Source: DATFDN01 sp963756545
GTDB lineage: Bacteria > Pseudomonadota > Alphaproteobacteria > Acetobacterales > Acetobacteraceae
DNA length: 64,000 nucleotides
NCBI GenBank assembly: GCA_963756545.1
Contig: CAVWNY010000001.1
Location: 248,001 to 312,000, forward strand
Direction: 5' to 3'
The notes below the pieces were generated by a model. It saw nothing but the letters and a program-made list of their open reading frames with translations. It did not search any database and was not told where the DNA came from. Position numbers and translations under genes: made by a program. Positions 9,198 through 17,309 of this stretch are shown piece after piece. The first letter of the stretch is position 1; each line of letters opens with the position of its first letter.

Positions 9198-9536
9198 TCA
9201 GTGCCCCTTCAGCCCCGGCAGGCTCGCCTTGAGCTGTTCCAGCGTCTCGCCGCGCATTTGCGCGCCGACTTGGAGGAGGTTCTGGCCGAGCGTGCCGGCG
9301 ATCTTGATCATCAGGTAGATGCTGCCGCCGGCCTGGATGGTGCCCGCCCAGTCGCGCCGGCGGATCAGGTCGATCTCGGCCTCCGACAGACCCATTGCGC
9401 GCATGATCCCCGCCTCGTCGGCGCGGAACCGCTCCCGGTTGGCCGGATCGGTGAGCGACATCGCGAGGCGGTTCAGGTTGTAGCCTTGCTGGGAGCGTTC
9501 GCCGGTGAAGACCGTGGTGCCGGGGATGTCCGTCAT
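9198..9536 (-). CDS. Protocatechuate 4,5-dioxygenase alpha-subunit-like (LigA) protein
   Basis: This 112-residue all-helical LigA-domain protein shows QGYNLNRLAMSL, a stretch around NRERFRADE and the conserved GLSEAEIDLIRRRDW. In the LigAB enzyme the alpha subunit covers the active site of the beta subunit. It is the first gene of the ligA-ligB-hpaB-like operon, translated from ATG 9536. The 117 bp before it (9537-9653) hold no gene I can support and presumably contain the promoter. Confidence 0.87.
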   Translation of the reverse strand: MTDIPGTTVFTGERSQQGYNLNRLAMSLTDPANRERFRADEAGIMRAMGLSEAEIDLIRRRDWAGTIQAGGSIYLMIKIAGTLGQNLLQVGAQMRGETLEQLKASLPGLKGH

Positions 9537-9653
9537 GGGGCGAGCCTAGCCGGCTGCCGGACGCACGTCACTAAGGGCGGTAGTCGGAGTCCTCCTCGCC
9601 CTCCATTGCCGCGATCAGATCAGAAGGCGTGTCGTCTCGCTCACGAGCGCAAT

Positions 9654-11117
9654 TCAACGCAAGCCGCGAGGCAGCAAAGCTTCCGGCACAGCCGAACCCG
9701 GCCGGCCGACCACGCGGTAAAGCCTGAACCGCTCCACCACTTTGGCCCCGCGCCGCCGCTCGACCTCCCCGACGGGGCGCATCGAGGCCCAGGGGCCGGC
9801 GTCGATGTCCGCTCCGCGCCGGGCGCTGCGCACCAGCACGCCGATCCTGCCCGCCAGCATCGGGCGCGGCAGGCCGAACAGCGACCAGCGATGCTCGACG
9901 CCGATCACCGGCACGCCGGGGGGCAGGGCGCGGGCAAGCTCGGCGGCCTCGCCGTATTCGTCGGCGGCGACGAAGCTCGCTCCGATCTGGCGGCGGGCCG
10001 CCTCTACCTGGCCGGCGAGACCTTGCCAGCCGGCCAGCCGCAGCGCCGTGGGATCAAGCCGGGGCGGCAGCGGGAAGGGCGCGGCGGTCGCCTGCACATA
10101 GACCGCCGCCGTGATCGCAAGCCCGAGCGCCACCGCCGGCGCGCGCAGGCGCAGCCAGAGACGGCGTTCCAGCCCGGCGGCCGCAAGCGTCGCCGAGGGA
10201 TAAAGGACCGCCGGCCAGTTCGCCTGGACCCGGCCGCCGAAGGCGTGCTCCACGAATACGAACGCCGGGACGAAGGTCAGCAGCGCGAGCAGGGTCCAGG
10301 CCGGGTCGCGCCGATCCCAGAGGCGTCGCAGCGCGAGCGCCGCGCCGGCGACGCACAGCACGAAGACCAGCGGCGTCGCCAGCCCCGCCTGCCCGAGCGC
10401 CAGCTCGCCCAGGAAGCGGATCGCGTTGGTCGGGCGGAAATCGCCGATGCGGCCGCCCTGCTTGGCAAAGCTCGCCCAGGCATGCGCGGCGTTCCACGCG
10501 AGCACCGGCGAGAAGGCCGCCGCGCCCACCAGCGCGCCGAGCCAGGGCGCGGGGCGGATCAGCCACCCGCGCAGCTCCGGCACCGCGAGCAGCCACAGCA
10601 GGATCGCCGGGACGAGCAGCGCGGCGGTGTATTTGCTGTCCAGCGCCAGCCCGGCGAACAGGCCGGCGAGCACCAGCCACGCGCCCCGCCGCGATCCCAG
10701 GAAGCGCGCGAGTGCCCACAGGCAGGCGACCCAGAAAAAAATCAGCGGCGTGTCGGGCGTCATCACCACCGTGCCGACGCCGAACAGCAAGGTGGCGTTG
10801 AGCAGCGCGGCGGCGGCGAGCCCGGCGCGACGTCCGGGCAGCAGACGCTCGCCGGCATCCCACAGCAGCACCGAGCCCAGCGCGGCGGAGAGCGGTCCGA
10901 GCAGGCGGATACCGAGCGCCCCCGGCCCGGCCAGCGCGGTGCCGGCGCTGATCCACAGCGCCACCATCGGCGGCGCGTCGAGATACCCCGGCGCGAGTGC
11001 GCGCGACCAAACCCAATAATACGCCTCGTCGGGGGCCAGCGGCGCGAGCCAGGCTGCCGCCAGCCGCGCCAGCGTCAGGACCAGCAGGGCCAGCAGCGCC
11101 GGAGTGGCGCGCTTCAC
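9654..11117 (-). CDS. Membrane glycosyltransferase, PMT_2/ArnT-like (GT39/GT83)
   Basis: This 487-residue polytopic inner-membrane protein would transfer a sugar from a polyprenyl-phosphate donor to a lipid or protein acceptor on the periplasmic side. The first loop carries the acidic PMT signature LAPDEAYYWVWSR followed by GYLDAPPM; later loops contain WNAAHAW and the family's GRVQANWPAVLYPS. The start is GTG 11117, overlapping the upstream stop by 4 bp (GTGA). The upstream gene makes the polyprenyl-phosphate sugar donor, so the two form a donor-synthase/transferase pair. ArnT-like lipid A modification is plausible but unproven. Confidence 0.85.
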   Translation of the reverse strand: MKRATPALLALLVLTLARLAAAWLAPLAPDEAYYWVWSRALAPGYLDAPPMVALWISAGTALAGPGALGIRLLGPLSAALGSVLLWDAGERLLPGRRAGLAAAALLNATLLFGVGTVVMTPDTPLIFFWVACLWALARFLGSRRGAWLVLAGLFAGLALDSKYTAALLVPAILLWLLAVPELRGWLIRPAPWLGALVGAAAFSPVLAWNAAHAWASFAKQGGRIGDFRPTNAIRFLGELALGQAGLATPLVFVLCVAGAALALRRLWDRRDPAWTLLALLTFVPAFVFVEHAFGGRVQANWPAVLYPSATLAAAGLERRLWLRLRAPAVALGLAITAAVYVQATAAPFPLPPRLDPTALRLAGWQGLAGQVEAARRQIGASFVAADEYGEAAELARALPPGVPVIGVEHRWSLFGLPRPMLAGRIGVLVRSARRGADIDAGPWASMRPVGEVERRRGAKVVERFRLYRVVGRPGSAVPEALLPRGLR

Positions 11118-12247
11118 CTTGTGCGCCACACCAGGGTCGCCGATACCGCGTAGTTCCACACCACCCCGATCACCGCGCCCGTTGCCCCCGAGAGCGTCCA
11201 GCCCGTGTTCGATAGGTAGAGCGTGCGCGCGATGCCCACGTTGGCGGCCGCGCCCAATCCGCACACGAGCATGAACAGCACCAGCCCGCGCCAGAACCGC
11301 GCGCCCTTCAGGCGCTGGTCGCGGTAGGTGATCTGGTTGTTGAGCTGAAAGTTGAAGACCATTGCCACGACGGTCGCCAACGCCTGTGCGCGCCCGAAGC
11401 CGAGGCCGGCGACGTGAAACCCAAGGGTCAGCACGATCAGGTGGACGATCACGCCGAGGCTGCCCACCGCGCCGAAGGCGAGAAAGCGCAACGGCACCAT
11501 CCCGCGCAGCAGCTTGTCGAGCAGCAGGGCCGCGAACTGCGCGAGCACCAGCACGTCGAGCTTGCTCTCCCCGGCGGCGCGGGCGCGGAACTGCGCGGGC
11601 ACCTCCATCACGCGCGGCGGGGCCGGCGCGCTGAGCACGAGATCGAGCAGGATCTTGAAACCCTGCCCGGTGAGGCGCGGGGCCAGTACCTCGAAGAGCG
11701 GGCGCGGCAGCATGAAGAACCCGCTCATCGGGTCGGTCAGCCGCACCGGCAGGACGCGGCGGGCGAGCCGGATGCCGGTCTCGGACAGCTTGCGGCGGAA
11801 ACGCGACGACAGCCCCGCCGTATCGCCCCCGGCGACGTGCCGGCTCGCCACAACAAGGTCGCAGCCGCCGCCGCGCAGCGCCTCCAGCATCACGGGCAGC
11901 CGCGTTTCGTCGTGCTGAAGATCGCCGTCCATCACCGCGATGAACGCGGCCGAGGTGGCGAGCGCGCCCTCGATGACCGCAGAGGCCAGCCCGCGCCGCC
12001 CGATCCGGCGGATGCAGCGCACGCGCGAATCGGCCTGGGCCAGGCGCCGCGCCTCGATGGTCGTGCCGTCGGGGCTGTCGTCATCGACGAACAGCACCTC
12101 CCACGCGATGCCCGCCAGGGCCGCGTCGAGCTTGCCGAGAAGCGGGGCTATGTTCAGCCGCTCGTTGTAGCACGGCACCACCACTGTCAGCTCGGGGGAG
12201 CCGGACACGGCAAGGGAGGGGGCAGCGGCGGCGGCCAAGGCTGTCAT
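11114..12247 (-). CDS. Polyprenyl-phosphate glycosyltransferase fused to GtrA domain
   Basis: About 377 residues. Residues 1-240 form a DPM1-like GT2 domain (LTVVVPCYNERLN, VDDDSPDGT, MDGDLQHDE, DPMSGFFM). Residues 250-377 form a four-helix GtrA domain (RFLAFGAVGSLGV, FNFQLNNQITY, WNYAVSATLVW). Such fusions load a sugar onto polyprenyl phosphate and help flip it. The start is set at ATG 12247; the frame stays open to 12421 but that stretch is low-complexity and overlaps the divergent TauE gene. It is coupled to the PMT-like gene downstream. Confidence 0.88.
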   Translation of the reverse strand: MTALAAAAAPSLAVSGSPELTVVVPCYNERLNIAPLLGKLDAALAGIAWEVLFVDDDSPDGTTIEARRLAQADSRVRCIRRIGRRGLASAVIEGALATSAAFIAVMDGDLQHDETRLPVMLEALRGGGCDLVVASRHVAGGDTAGLSSRFRRKLSETGIRLARRVLPVRLTDPMSGFFMLPRPLFEVLAPRLTGQGFKILLDLVLSAPAPPRVMEVPAQFRARAAGESKLDVLVLAQFAALLLDKLLRGMVPLRFLAFGAVGSLGVIVHLIVLTLGFHVAGLGFGRAQALATVVAMVFNFQLNNQITYRDQRLKGARFWRGLVLFMLVCGLGAAANVGIARTLYLSNTGWTLSGATGAVIGVVWNYAVSATLVWRTR

Positions 12248-12338
12248 TCCGCCGGACGAATACAGCACCGCCTGCCCTGACAAAAGGGATCGCAAGTGCC
12301 CGATTGTGCCCGACCATCGTGGCCGCGCATCGTCGCGC

Positions 12339-13094
12339 ATGCACCACCTTCTGCTGCTGTCCTGTGCCGGTCCTCTCGCGGGTGCCATGAACGCGCTCGC
12401 GGGCGGCGGCTCGTTCATCACGCTGCCCGCGCTGATCGCGGCTGGCGTGCCTTCGGTTCAGGCGAATGCGTCGAGCACCGTCGCGCTCTATCCAGGCGGG
12501 TTGGCGAGCGCGTGGACCTATCACGACCGGCTCGGGTCGGTGTGCGGGATCGCCACCCAGCGGTTGTTGGTCGTGATGCTGGCGGGCGGGCTGGCCGGCA
12601 GCCTCCTGCTGCTCTGGACCCCGGCCTCGGCCTTCAACCTGATCCTGCCCTGGCTGCTCCTCCTCGCCACGCTCGCCCTGGCCTTCGGCCGCAAGATAGG
12701 CGCTGCGCTGCGGGGAGCGGTCCGAGTCCGGACTGGTCCCGTTCTACTGGGGCAGTTCCTGCTCGGCGTCTATGGGGGCTACTTCGGCGGAGCGGTCGGC
12801 CTGATGATGGTGGCGTTCTGGAGCGTGCTCGGCGAGAGCGATCTCAAGGCACTGAATGCACCCCGCACGCTCCTCGTCAGCGCCGCGAATGCGGTCGCGG
12901 CGCTCGCCTTTGTCCTGGCCGGCGCGGTCTGGTGGGCGCAGACGATCGCGGTACTCGCGGGGGGCGCGATCGGCGGCTATGCGGGCGCCCGCCTCGGCCG
13001 GATCGTGCCGCCCGGCGTGACGCGGGCCCTGACGCTGTGCTGCACGGCAGCGATCACCGCCGCGTTCTTCGCCCGCGCGTACCTGACGGGCTGA
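12339..13094 (+). CDS. TauE/SafE family anion permease
   Basis: The 251-residue protein has about seven to eight membrane helices and the TauE/SafE pattern: NALAGGGSFITLPALI near the start, SVQANASSTVALYPG, and a second repeat GVYGGYFGGAVGLMM with LNAPRTLLVSAANAV. The family exports or imports sulfite, sulfonates or other small anions. It begins at ATG 12339, divergent from the GtrA fusion by about 90 bp, and ends convergent with fabH. No sulfur-metabolism neighbour indicates its substrate. Confidence 0.87.
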   Translation: MHHLLLLSCAGPLAGAMNALAGGGSFITLPALIAAGVPSVQANASSTVALYPGGLASAWTYHDRLGSVCGIATQRLLVVMLAGGLAGSLLLLWTPASAFNLILPWLLLLATLALAFGRKIGAALRGAVRVRTGPVLLGQFLLGVYGGYFGGAVGLMMVAFWSVLGESDLKALNAPRTLLVSAANAVAALAFVLAGAVWWAQTIAVLAGGAIGGYAGARLGRIVPPGVTRALTLCCTAAITAAFFARAYLTG

Positions 13095-13122
13095 ACCAAC
13101 AGTCTGGACCGGCCTGCATCCC

Positions 13123-14094
13123 CTACATCCGAACCAGCGCCGACCCCCAGGTCAGGCCGCCACCCAGCGCCTCCAGCAGCACGAGATCGCCGGCGCGGAT
13201 GCGGCCGTCGGCGCAGGCCTCGGCGAGCGCCAGCGGCACGGAGGCGGCCGAGGTGTTGGCGTGGCGATCGACGGTGACCACCACACGCTCCGACGGCAGG
13301 CCCAGGCGGCGGCCCATCGCGTCGATGATCCGCATGTTGGCCTGGTGCGGCACCAGCCAGTCGATGTCGCGCCGGCCCAGCGCGTTGGCGGCCAACGCCT
13401 CGTCCACCGCTTCGGCCAGCCGCGCCACCGCGTGCCGGAACACCTCGCGTCCGTTCATGATCAGGTGCCCCGGCCGATCGGGGCGGCCCACCGCGCCATC
13501 CACATACAGAATGTCGCCCAGTTCGCCCTGGGCGTGCAGATGTGTGGACAGGATGCCGCGATCGATGGTGCCCCGTCCCTCGCCAGCGCGCAGGAACACC
13601 GCGCCGGCGCCGTCGCCGAACAGGACGCAGGTGCCGCGGTCGCGCCAGTCCAGGATGCGCGAATAGACCTCGCTGCCGATCACCAGCACGCCGCGCGCCT
13701 GACCGGCGCGGATCATGCCGTCGGCGACCGACAGCGCGTAGATGAACCCGGCGCAAGCGGCCGCGAGGTCGAAGCCGAAACCGCCCCGAACCCCGAGCGC
13801 CTGCTGCACCCGGAGCGCGGTCGCGGGAAACGCCTGATCGGGCGTGCTGGTCGCCACGATGATCGCGTCCACCTCGTCGGGGAGCGCGCCGGCGTGCGCC
13901 AGCGCGGTGCGCGCCGCCGCCGCGCCCATGAAGGCGCAGGTCTCGTCCGGCCCGGCGACGTGCCGTTGGCGGATGCCGGTGCGGTCCCTGATCCAGGCAT
14001 CCGACGTCTCCAGCCGCTGGGCGAGTTCGTCGTTGCCGACCACGCGCGCGGGCAGATACGCGCCGACACCGGCGAGGATGGTGCGAAGGGGCAT
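13123..14094 (-). CDS. fabH: 3-oxoacyl-ACP synthase III
   Basis: FabH condenses acetyl-CoA (or another acyl-CoA) with malonyl-ACP to start fatty acid synthesis. It has 323 residues with the catalytic triad C114 (AAACAGF), H250 (VPHQAN) and N280 (HANTSAAS). It is the last gene of an operon behind plsX (7-bp gap), the standard alphaproteobacterial order. In many relatives an ihfA gene follows; here a convergent permease gene follows instead. Confidence 0.97.
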   Translation of the reverse strand: MPLRTILAGVGAYLPARVVGNDELAQRLETSDAWIRDRTGIRQRHVAGPDETCAFMGAAAARTALAHAGALPDEVDAIIVATSTPDQAFPATALRVQQALGVRGGFGFDLAAACAGFIYALSVADGMIRAGQARGVLVIGSEVYSRILDWRDRGTCVLFGDGAGAVFLRAGEGRGTIDRGILSTHLHAQGELGDILYVDGAVGRPDRPGHLIMNGREVFRHAVARLAEAVDEALAANALGRRDIDWLVPHQANMRIIDAMGRRLGLPSERVVVTVDRHANTSAASVPLALAEACADGRIRAGDLVLLEALGGGLTWGSALVRM

Positions 14095-14101
14095 TACGGT
14101 C

Positions 14102-15175
14102 CTACGAAGCGGTGGCGAGGCGCGCGCCGCCCTCGCCGGTCCTGGGCGCCGCTGCGGCGGACCCGACGATACGCGTCAGGCCGTCGCGAATCTGATCGTT
14201 GAAATGATGGGTGACCATGTCGATCGCGACGTCGACCGCATGCGCGAAGGTTTCCGCGTCCGCCCCGCCATGCGACTTCACCACCACGCCGTTCAGCCCC
14301 AGCATCACCGCACCGTTGTAGCGCCGCGGATCGAGCCATTCGCGCAGCCGGATCAGGCCAGGACGGACCAGCAGATAGGCGAGCTTGCCGGCCAGGCTGG
14401 AGGTGAAGACCTGGCGCAGCAGGTCGAGGATCAGCTTCAGGGCGCCCTCGCCCGTCTTCAGCGCGACATTGCCGCTGAAGCCGTCGGTGACGATGACGTC
14501 GGTGGTGCCGGCGGCGAGGTCGTGGCCCTCCACGAAGCCGTGGAACTGCGCGGATAAGGGGCTCTGACGCAGCACCTCGGCGGCCTCGCGCACCCGGTCA
14601 TCACCCTTTTGCTCCTCGCTGCCGACGTTGAGCAGCCCGATCGTGGGCGCCGTCAGACCGAGCACGGTGCGCGCGAACACGTCGCCCATCACCGCAAACT
14701 CCACGAGGTTGCGGGCGTCGCACACCACGTTGGCGCCGAGGTCGAGCATGATCACGTCGCCGCGCGCCGAAGGGCCGACCGCGGCCATCGCCGGCCGGCC
14801 GATCCCGGGCAGCGTCTTGAGGATGATCTTGGCCAGCGCGAGCAGCGCGCCGGTGTTGCCGGCGCTGACCACCCCCGCGGCCTCCCCCGCCGTGACCGCG
14901 TCGATTGCCACGCGCATGGAGGCGTGGCGCAGCCGCAGGGCGGCGGTGGCCTTCATGTCGTTGCCGATCACGTCGGGCGCGTGGCGCACCGTGCAGGACG
15001 CCGCGGCGCGCTTGCTGCGCGCCAGCAGGGGCGCGATTCGCGCCTCGTCGCCAACCAGCAGGAAGCGCGCCTCCGGATGGCGCTCGGCGGCCAGCTCCAG
15101 GCCCCCGACGACCGCTTCGGGCGCGTGATCGCCGCCCATCGCGTCCACCGCCAGCGTGAAACTCTCGGTCGCCAA
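14102..15175 (-). CDS. plsX: Phosphate acyltransferase
   Basis: PlsX makes acyl-phosphate from acyl-ACP for phospholipid synthesis at the membrane. The 357-residue product shows VDAMGGDHAPEAVV at the N-terminus, SAGNTGALLALA, GNVALKTGEG and a PRRYNGAVMLGLNGVVVKSHGGAD block near the C-terminus, all typical of the family. It sits between rpmF (29 bp upstream) and fabH (7 bp downstream), which links ribosome and lipid synthesis as in many bacteria. The C-terminal 20 residues are a variable tail. Confidence 0.97.
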   Translation of the reverse strand: MATESFTLAVDAMGGDHAPEAVVGGLELAAERHPEARFLLVGDEARIAPLLARSKRAAASCTVRHAPDVIGNDMKATAALRLRHASMRVAIDAVTAGEAAGVVSAGNTGALLALAKIILKTLPGIGRPAMAAVGPSARGDVIMLDLGANVVCDARNLVEFAVMGDVFARTVLGLTAPTIGLLNVGSEEQKGDDRVREAAEVLRQSPLSAQFHGFVEGHDLAAGTTDVIVTDGFSGNVALKTGEGALKLILDLLRQVFTSSLAGKLAYLLVRPGLIRLREWLDPRRYNGAVMLGLNGVVVKSHGGADAETFAHAVDVAIDMVTHHFNDQIRDGLTRIVGSAAAAPRTGEGGARLATAS

Positions 15176-15204
15176 GCGTCAGGCCCGCACGCCGCGGCCG
15201 GGCG

Positions 15205-15408
15205 TCAGGCGCGAACCGCGCCCTTCAGGGCGTTGCCGGCGGCGATCACTTCGCGGCCGTCGTAGTGACCGCAATGGCTGCACACGTGATGCGGCCGCTT
15301 CAACTCGCCGCAGTTCGCGCACTCGGCATTCGCCTCGTGCACCAAGGCGTGGTGACTGCGCCGCATGCCGCGCCGCGACGGCGAGGTCTTTCGCTTGGGT
15401 ACGGCCAT
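15205..15408 (-). CDS. rpmF: 50S ribosomal protein L32
   Basis: The 67-residue protein has the L32 N-terminus (MAVPKRKTSPSRRGMRRSHH) and a zinc-ribbon with two CxxC pairs (CANC and CSHC), so this is the zinc-binding form. The start is the ATG at 15408; a longer frame lacks family similarity. The gene belongs to the plsX-fabH operon. The 165 bp between it and DUF177 upstream contain no gene I can see. Confidence 0.97.
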   Translation of the reverse strand: MAVPKRKTSPSRRGMRRSHHALVHEANAECANCGELKRPHHVCSHCGHYDGREVIAAGNALKGAVRA

Positions 15409-15573
15409 GGCAAAGCGCCCCTCTGATCCTGGTGACGCCCGCAGACCGCGGACGGCGGCACCAAGGGACAATCACGATGTGGCAAACTCGCAAGCCGCGC
15501 CGTCTAGCAGAGGGGGGCGGCACCCGCAAGCCCGGCCCGGAGGCAATGCGCCCGTGCATCATCGGTGCCGCAC

Positions 15574-16065
15574 CTAGTGACGGTGCCGCGCCAGGCCGAG
15601 CGCGGCGAACGGGCGGGCCGGCGCGGGCGCCTCGTCTGGGAGGCTCGCACCCGGCCTGCGGGGGTACGGATCAAGCGCGAGGGCGAGCTGTTCGGCGGCC
15701 GCCTCGCCCAAATCCAGCATCTTGCCATTATAGGCGATCTCGTCATCGGCCTCAGGGTCGATCTCCTCGGCTTCGGCGCCGGCCGGCACGAACCGGACCG
15801 CGAACGCCTCCATGACCTCGGCCTCGAACTCGTCCAGCGTCACGACGCAGATGCGGACGACGCGCGCGTGAAGGCGCCCGTCGGCGTCGATGACCTCGGC
15901 CCGCTCGCGCCGCAGCCGGAATTCGCAGGACAGCGACAGGACGGCCGGAATCTGCATCCGCACGGCGAGCGCCCGACACTCCTCCGCGCTCGCCTCCACG
16001 CGAGTTTCGAACGGCGCCGCGCCGATGCGCTCCGCCGCCACCGGGCGGGACAGCTCGGGCGTCAT
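15574..16065 (-). CDS. DUF177 (YceD) family protein
   Basis: About 163 residues of the YceD/DUF177 family, whose members lie upstream of rpmF and are linked to 23S rRNA accumulation. Recognisable parts are CEFRLRRERAEV, VVTLDEFEAEVMEAFAVRFVP, and the acidic tail EEIDPEADDEIAYNG leading to LDLGEAAAEQLALALDPYPR. The start is ATG 16065, overlapping the stop of the UQCC-like gene by 4 bp; the same frame is open further upstream but that overlaps UQCC entirely. Confidence 0.9.
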   Translation of the reverse strand: MTPELSRPVAAERIGAAPFETRVEASAEECRALAVRMQIPAVLSLSCEFRLRRERAEVIDADGRLHARVVRICVVTLDEFEAEVMEAFAVRFVPAGAEAEEIDPEADDEIAYNGKMLDLGEAAAEQLALALDPYPRRPGASLPDEAPAPARPFAALGLARHRH

Positions 16066-16622
16066 GCCGATGCCTCCGGCTGCGGGGCGGGCAGGAACGC
16101 GACCTCCCCGCCGGCAAGCCGCTGGAGAGACTGCCCGGCCAAATGCGCCCGCTGGGCCAGCGTCAGCCGCGCCAGTGTCTCGGCGGCGCCCGCCGGATCG
16201 GCGCCGCGCCACACATTGCGCGCGAGGGCGGCGGCCAGCCCGGACGCGTCGCCGGCTTCCAACGGAGCGGCATAGGCCGCGGCACGTCCGTGAAACGCCT
16301 CCCACATCGCGCGTACCTTCTTGCCGACCGAAAGATCGCCCACGCCCATCTCCCGCAGGTTCATGTCCATGTCGCTGAACATCGCGTCGAACACCGCCTG
16401 CGCCAAATCCGGCCCCGGCGCCGGCGCGCGACGGAGGCGGTCGATCAGCAGGAAGACATGCAGGCCGACGAGATCGAACCGCCCATCGAGCGTGTCGGGC
16501 GCACCCAGCGCGGCGTACAGATAGGGCGCACGCGCCGCGGCCACCGCAGCGGCGTAGAGCGCGTGTCCCGGCCGTTCGTGGCGGTGACGACGGGGGGCGA
16601 GGAAGGCGCGGAGGGTGGCCAC
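16062..16622 (-). CDS. Ubiquinol-cytochrome c chaperone family protein (UQCC1/CBP3-like)
   Basis: The 186-residue protein belongs to the CBP3/UQCC1 family, which in mitochondria assists cytochrome b synthesis for complex III. Visible pieces are ALYAAAVAAARAPYLYAALGAPDTLDGRF (split into hydrophobic and charged halves), LHVFLLIDRL, and the highly conserved FDAMFSDMDMNLREMGVGDL with VGKKVRAMWEAFHGR. It opens the DUF177-rpmF-plsX-fabH operon and is divergent from bamE with 134 bp of shared upstream region. This arrangement is typical of alphaproteobacteria. Confidence 0.93.
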   Translation of the reverse strand: MATLRAFLAPRRHRHERPGHALYAAAVAAARAPYLYAALGAPDTLDGRFDLVGLHVFLLIDRLRRAPAPGPDLAQAVFDAMFSDMDMNLREMGVGDLSVGKKVRAMWEAFHGRAAAYAAPLEAGDASGLAAALARNVWRGADPAGAAETLARLTLAQRAHLAGQSLQRLAGGEVAFLPAPQPEASA

Positions 16623-16756
16623 TGGGCGTTAGCGTTCCCTGACATGTCCCTGGGCGTTGCCGGCCCGATTGACTTGCGCCGGCGGCCGTGACAACCCCCC
16701 TCACATAGCGCGCCGGCCCGCCCGGTCAAAGAACGCGAATCGGCCAGCTCAGTAGG

Positions 16757-17287
16757 ATGATCTCGGTGCCGCCCCGCCCCTCGTTTTCGCTCGTCCGTCG
16801 TGACCCGGCGCTCGCCCTGCTCGCGGCCTGCCTGCTGGCAGGCTGCTCCTTCCTCGCGCCCCCCGCGCAGCCGCGCGGGGATCGGGTTGATGCCGACCAG
16901 ATCAAGCAGCTTGTTCCGGGCGTCAGCACGCAGGCCGACGCGACCGCGCTGCTCGGCTCGCCCACCGCGAAGGGCACGTTCGACCAGAACACATGGATCT
17001 ACGTCAGCGAGATGACCCGCCCGGTGGTCGGCGGCACCCTGGACGTCTTGCGCCAGAACGTGGTGGAGCTGCGCTTCGACGATCACGGCGTGCTGCGCAA
17101 CATGCAGGCGCTCGACAAGGGCAACGCGCTGCCGGTCACGATCGTCGCCCGTACCACCCCCGCGCCAGGCACGGAGGCGTCGGTCCTGCAGCAATTGTTC
17201 GGCAACGTCGGCCGGTTCAATCCGGGCCTCAGCAACGCCTCCGCCCCGAGCGGCGGCGCGCCCCCCGCCGGCGGGGGGCTTCCTTGA
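16757..17287 (+). CDS. bamE: Outer membrane protein assembly factor BamE
   Basis: This 176-residue lipoprotein would belong to the BAM complex that inserts beta-barrels in the outer membrane. A signal peptide ends in the lipobox LLAGC (Cys about 32). The SmpA/OmlA domain follows: VPGVSTQADATALLGSPT, WIYVSEMTRP and LRFDDHGVLRNM. A long Pro/Gly/Ala-rich tail closes the protein. It is divergent from the UQCC-type gene, as in other alphaproteobacteria. Confidence 0.93.
   Translation: MISVPPRPSFSLVRRDPALALLAACLLAGCSFLAPPAQPRGDRVDADQIKQLVPGVSTQADATALLGSPTAKGTFDQNTWIYVSEMTRPVVGGTLDVLRQNVVELRFDDHGVLRNMQALDKGNALPVTIVARTTPAPGTEASVLQQLFGNVGRFNPGLSNASAPSGGAPPAGGGLP
17261..17282. terminator. Possible GC-palindrome terminator at the bamE 3' end
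   Basis: A perfect 18-base palindrome (CCCCCCGCCGGCGGGGGG, 17261-17278) is followed by CTTCCTT and lies inside the last codons of bamE. The oppositely oriented SDR gene ends 22 bp beyond bamE, so a bidirectional terminator is plausible. The T-run is weak. Confidence 0.4.
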
Positions 17288-17309
17288 GGTTGGTGTCTGG
17301 CGGGCGCGA

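Noticed and set aside
9537..9653. A 28-residue frame starting at a TTG overlapping the glycosyltransferase stop and ending EGEEDSDYRP
   Set aside because: It is too short, has a weak start and no recognisable family; its acidic composition alone is not enough.
349..15175. Long open frames opposite or out of frame with the amidase, M20, enolase-family, glycosyltransferase and plsX genes
   Set aside because: At about 70% GC such frames are expected; they read as Arg/Ala/Pro-rich sequence with no family pattern, and the opposite-frame genes have clear motifs.
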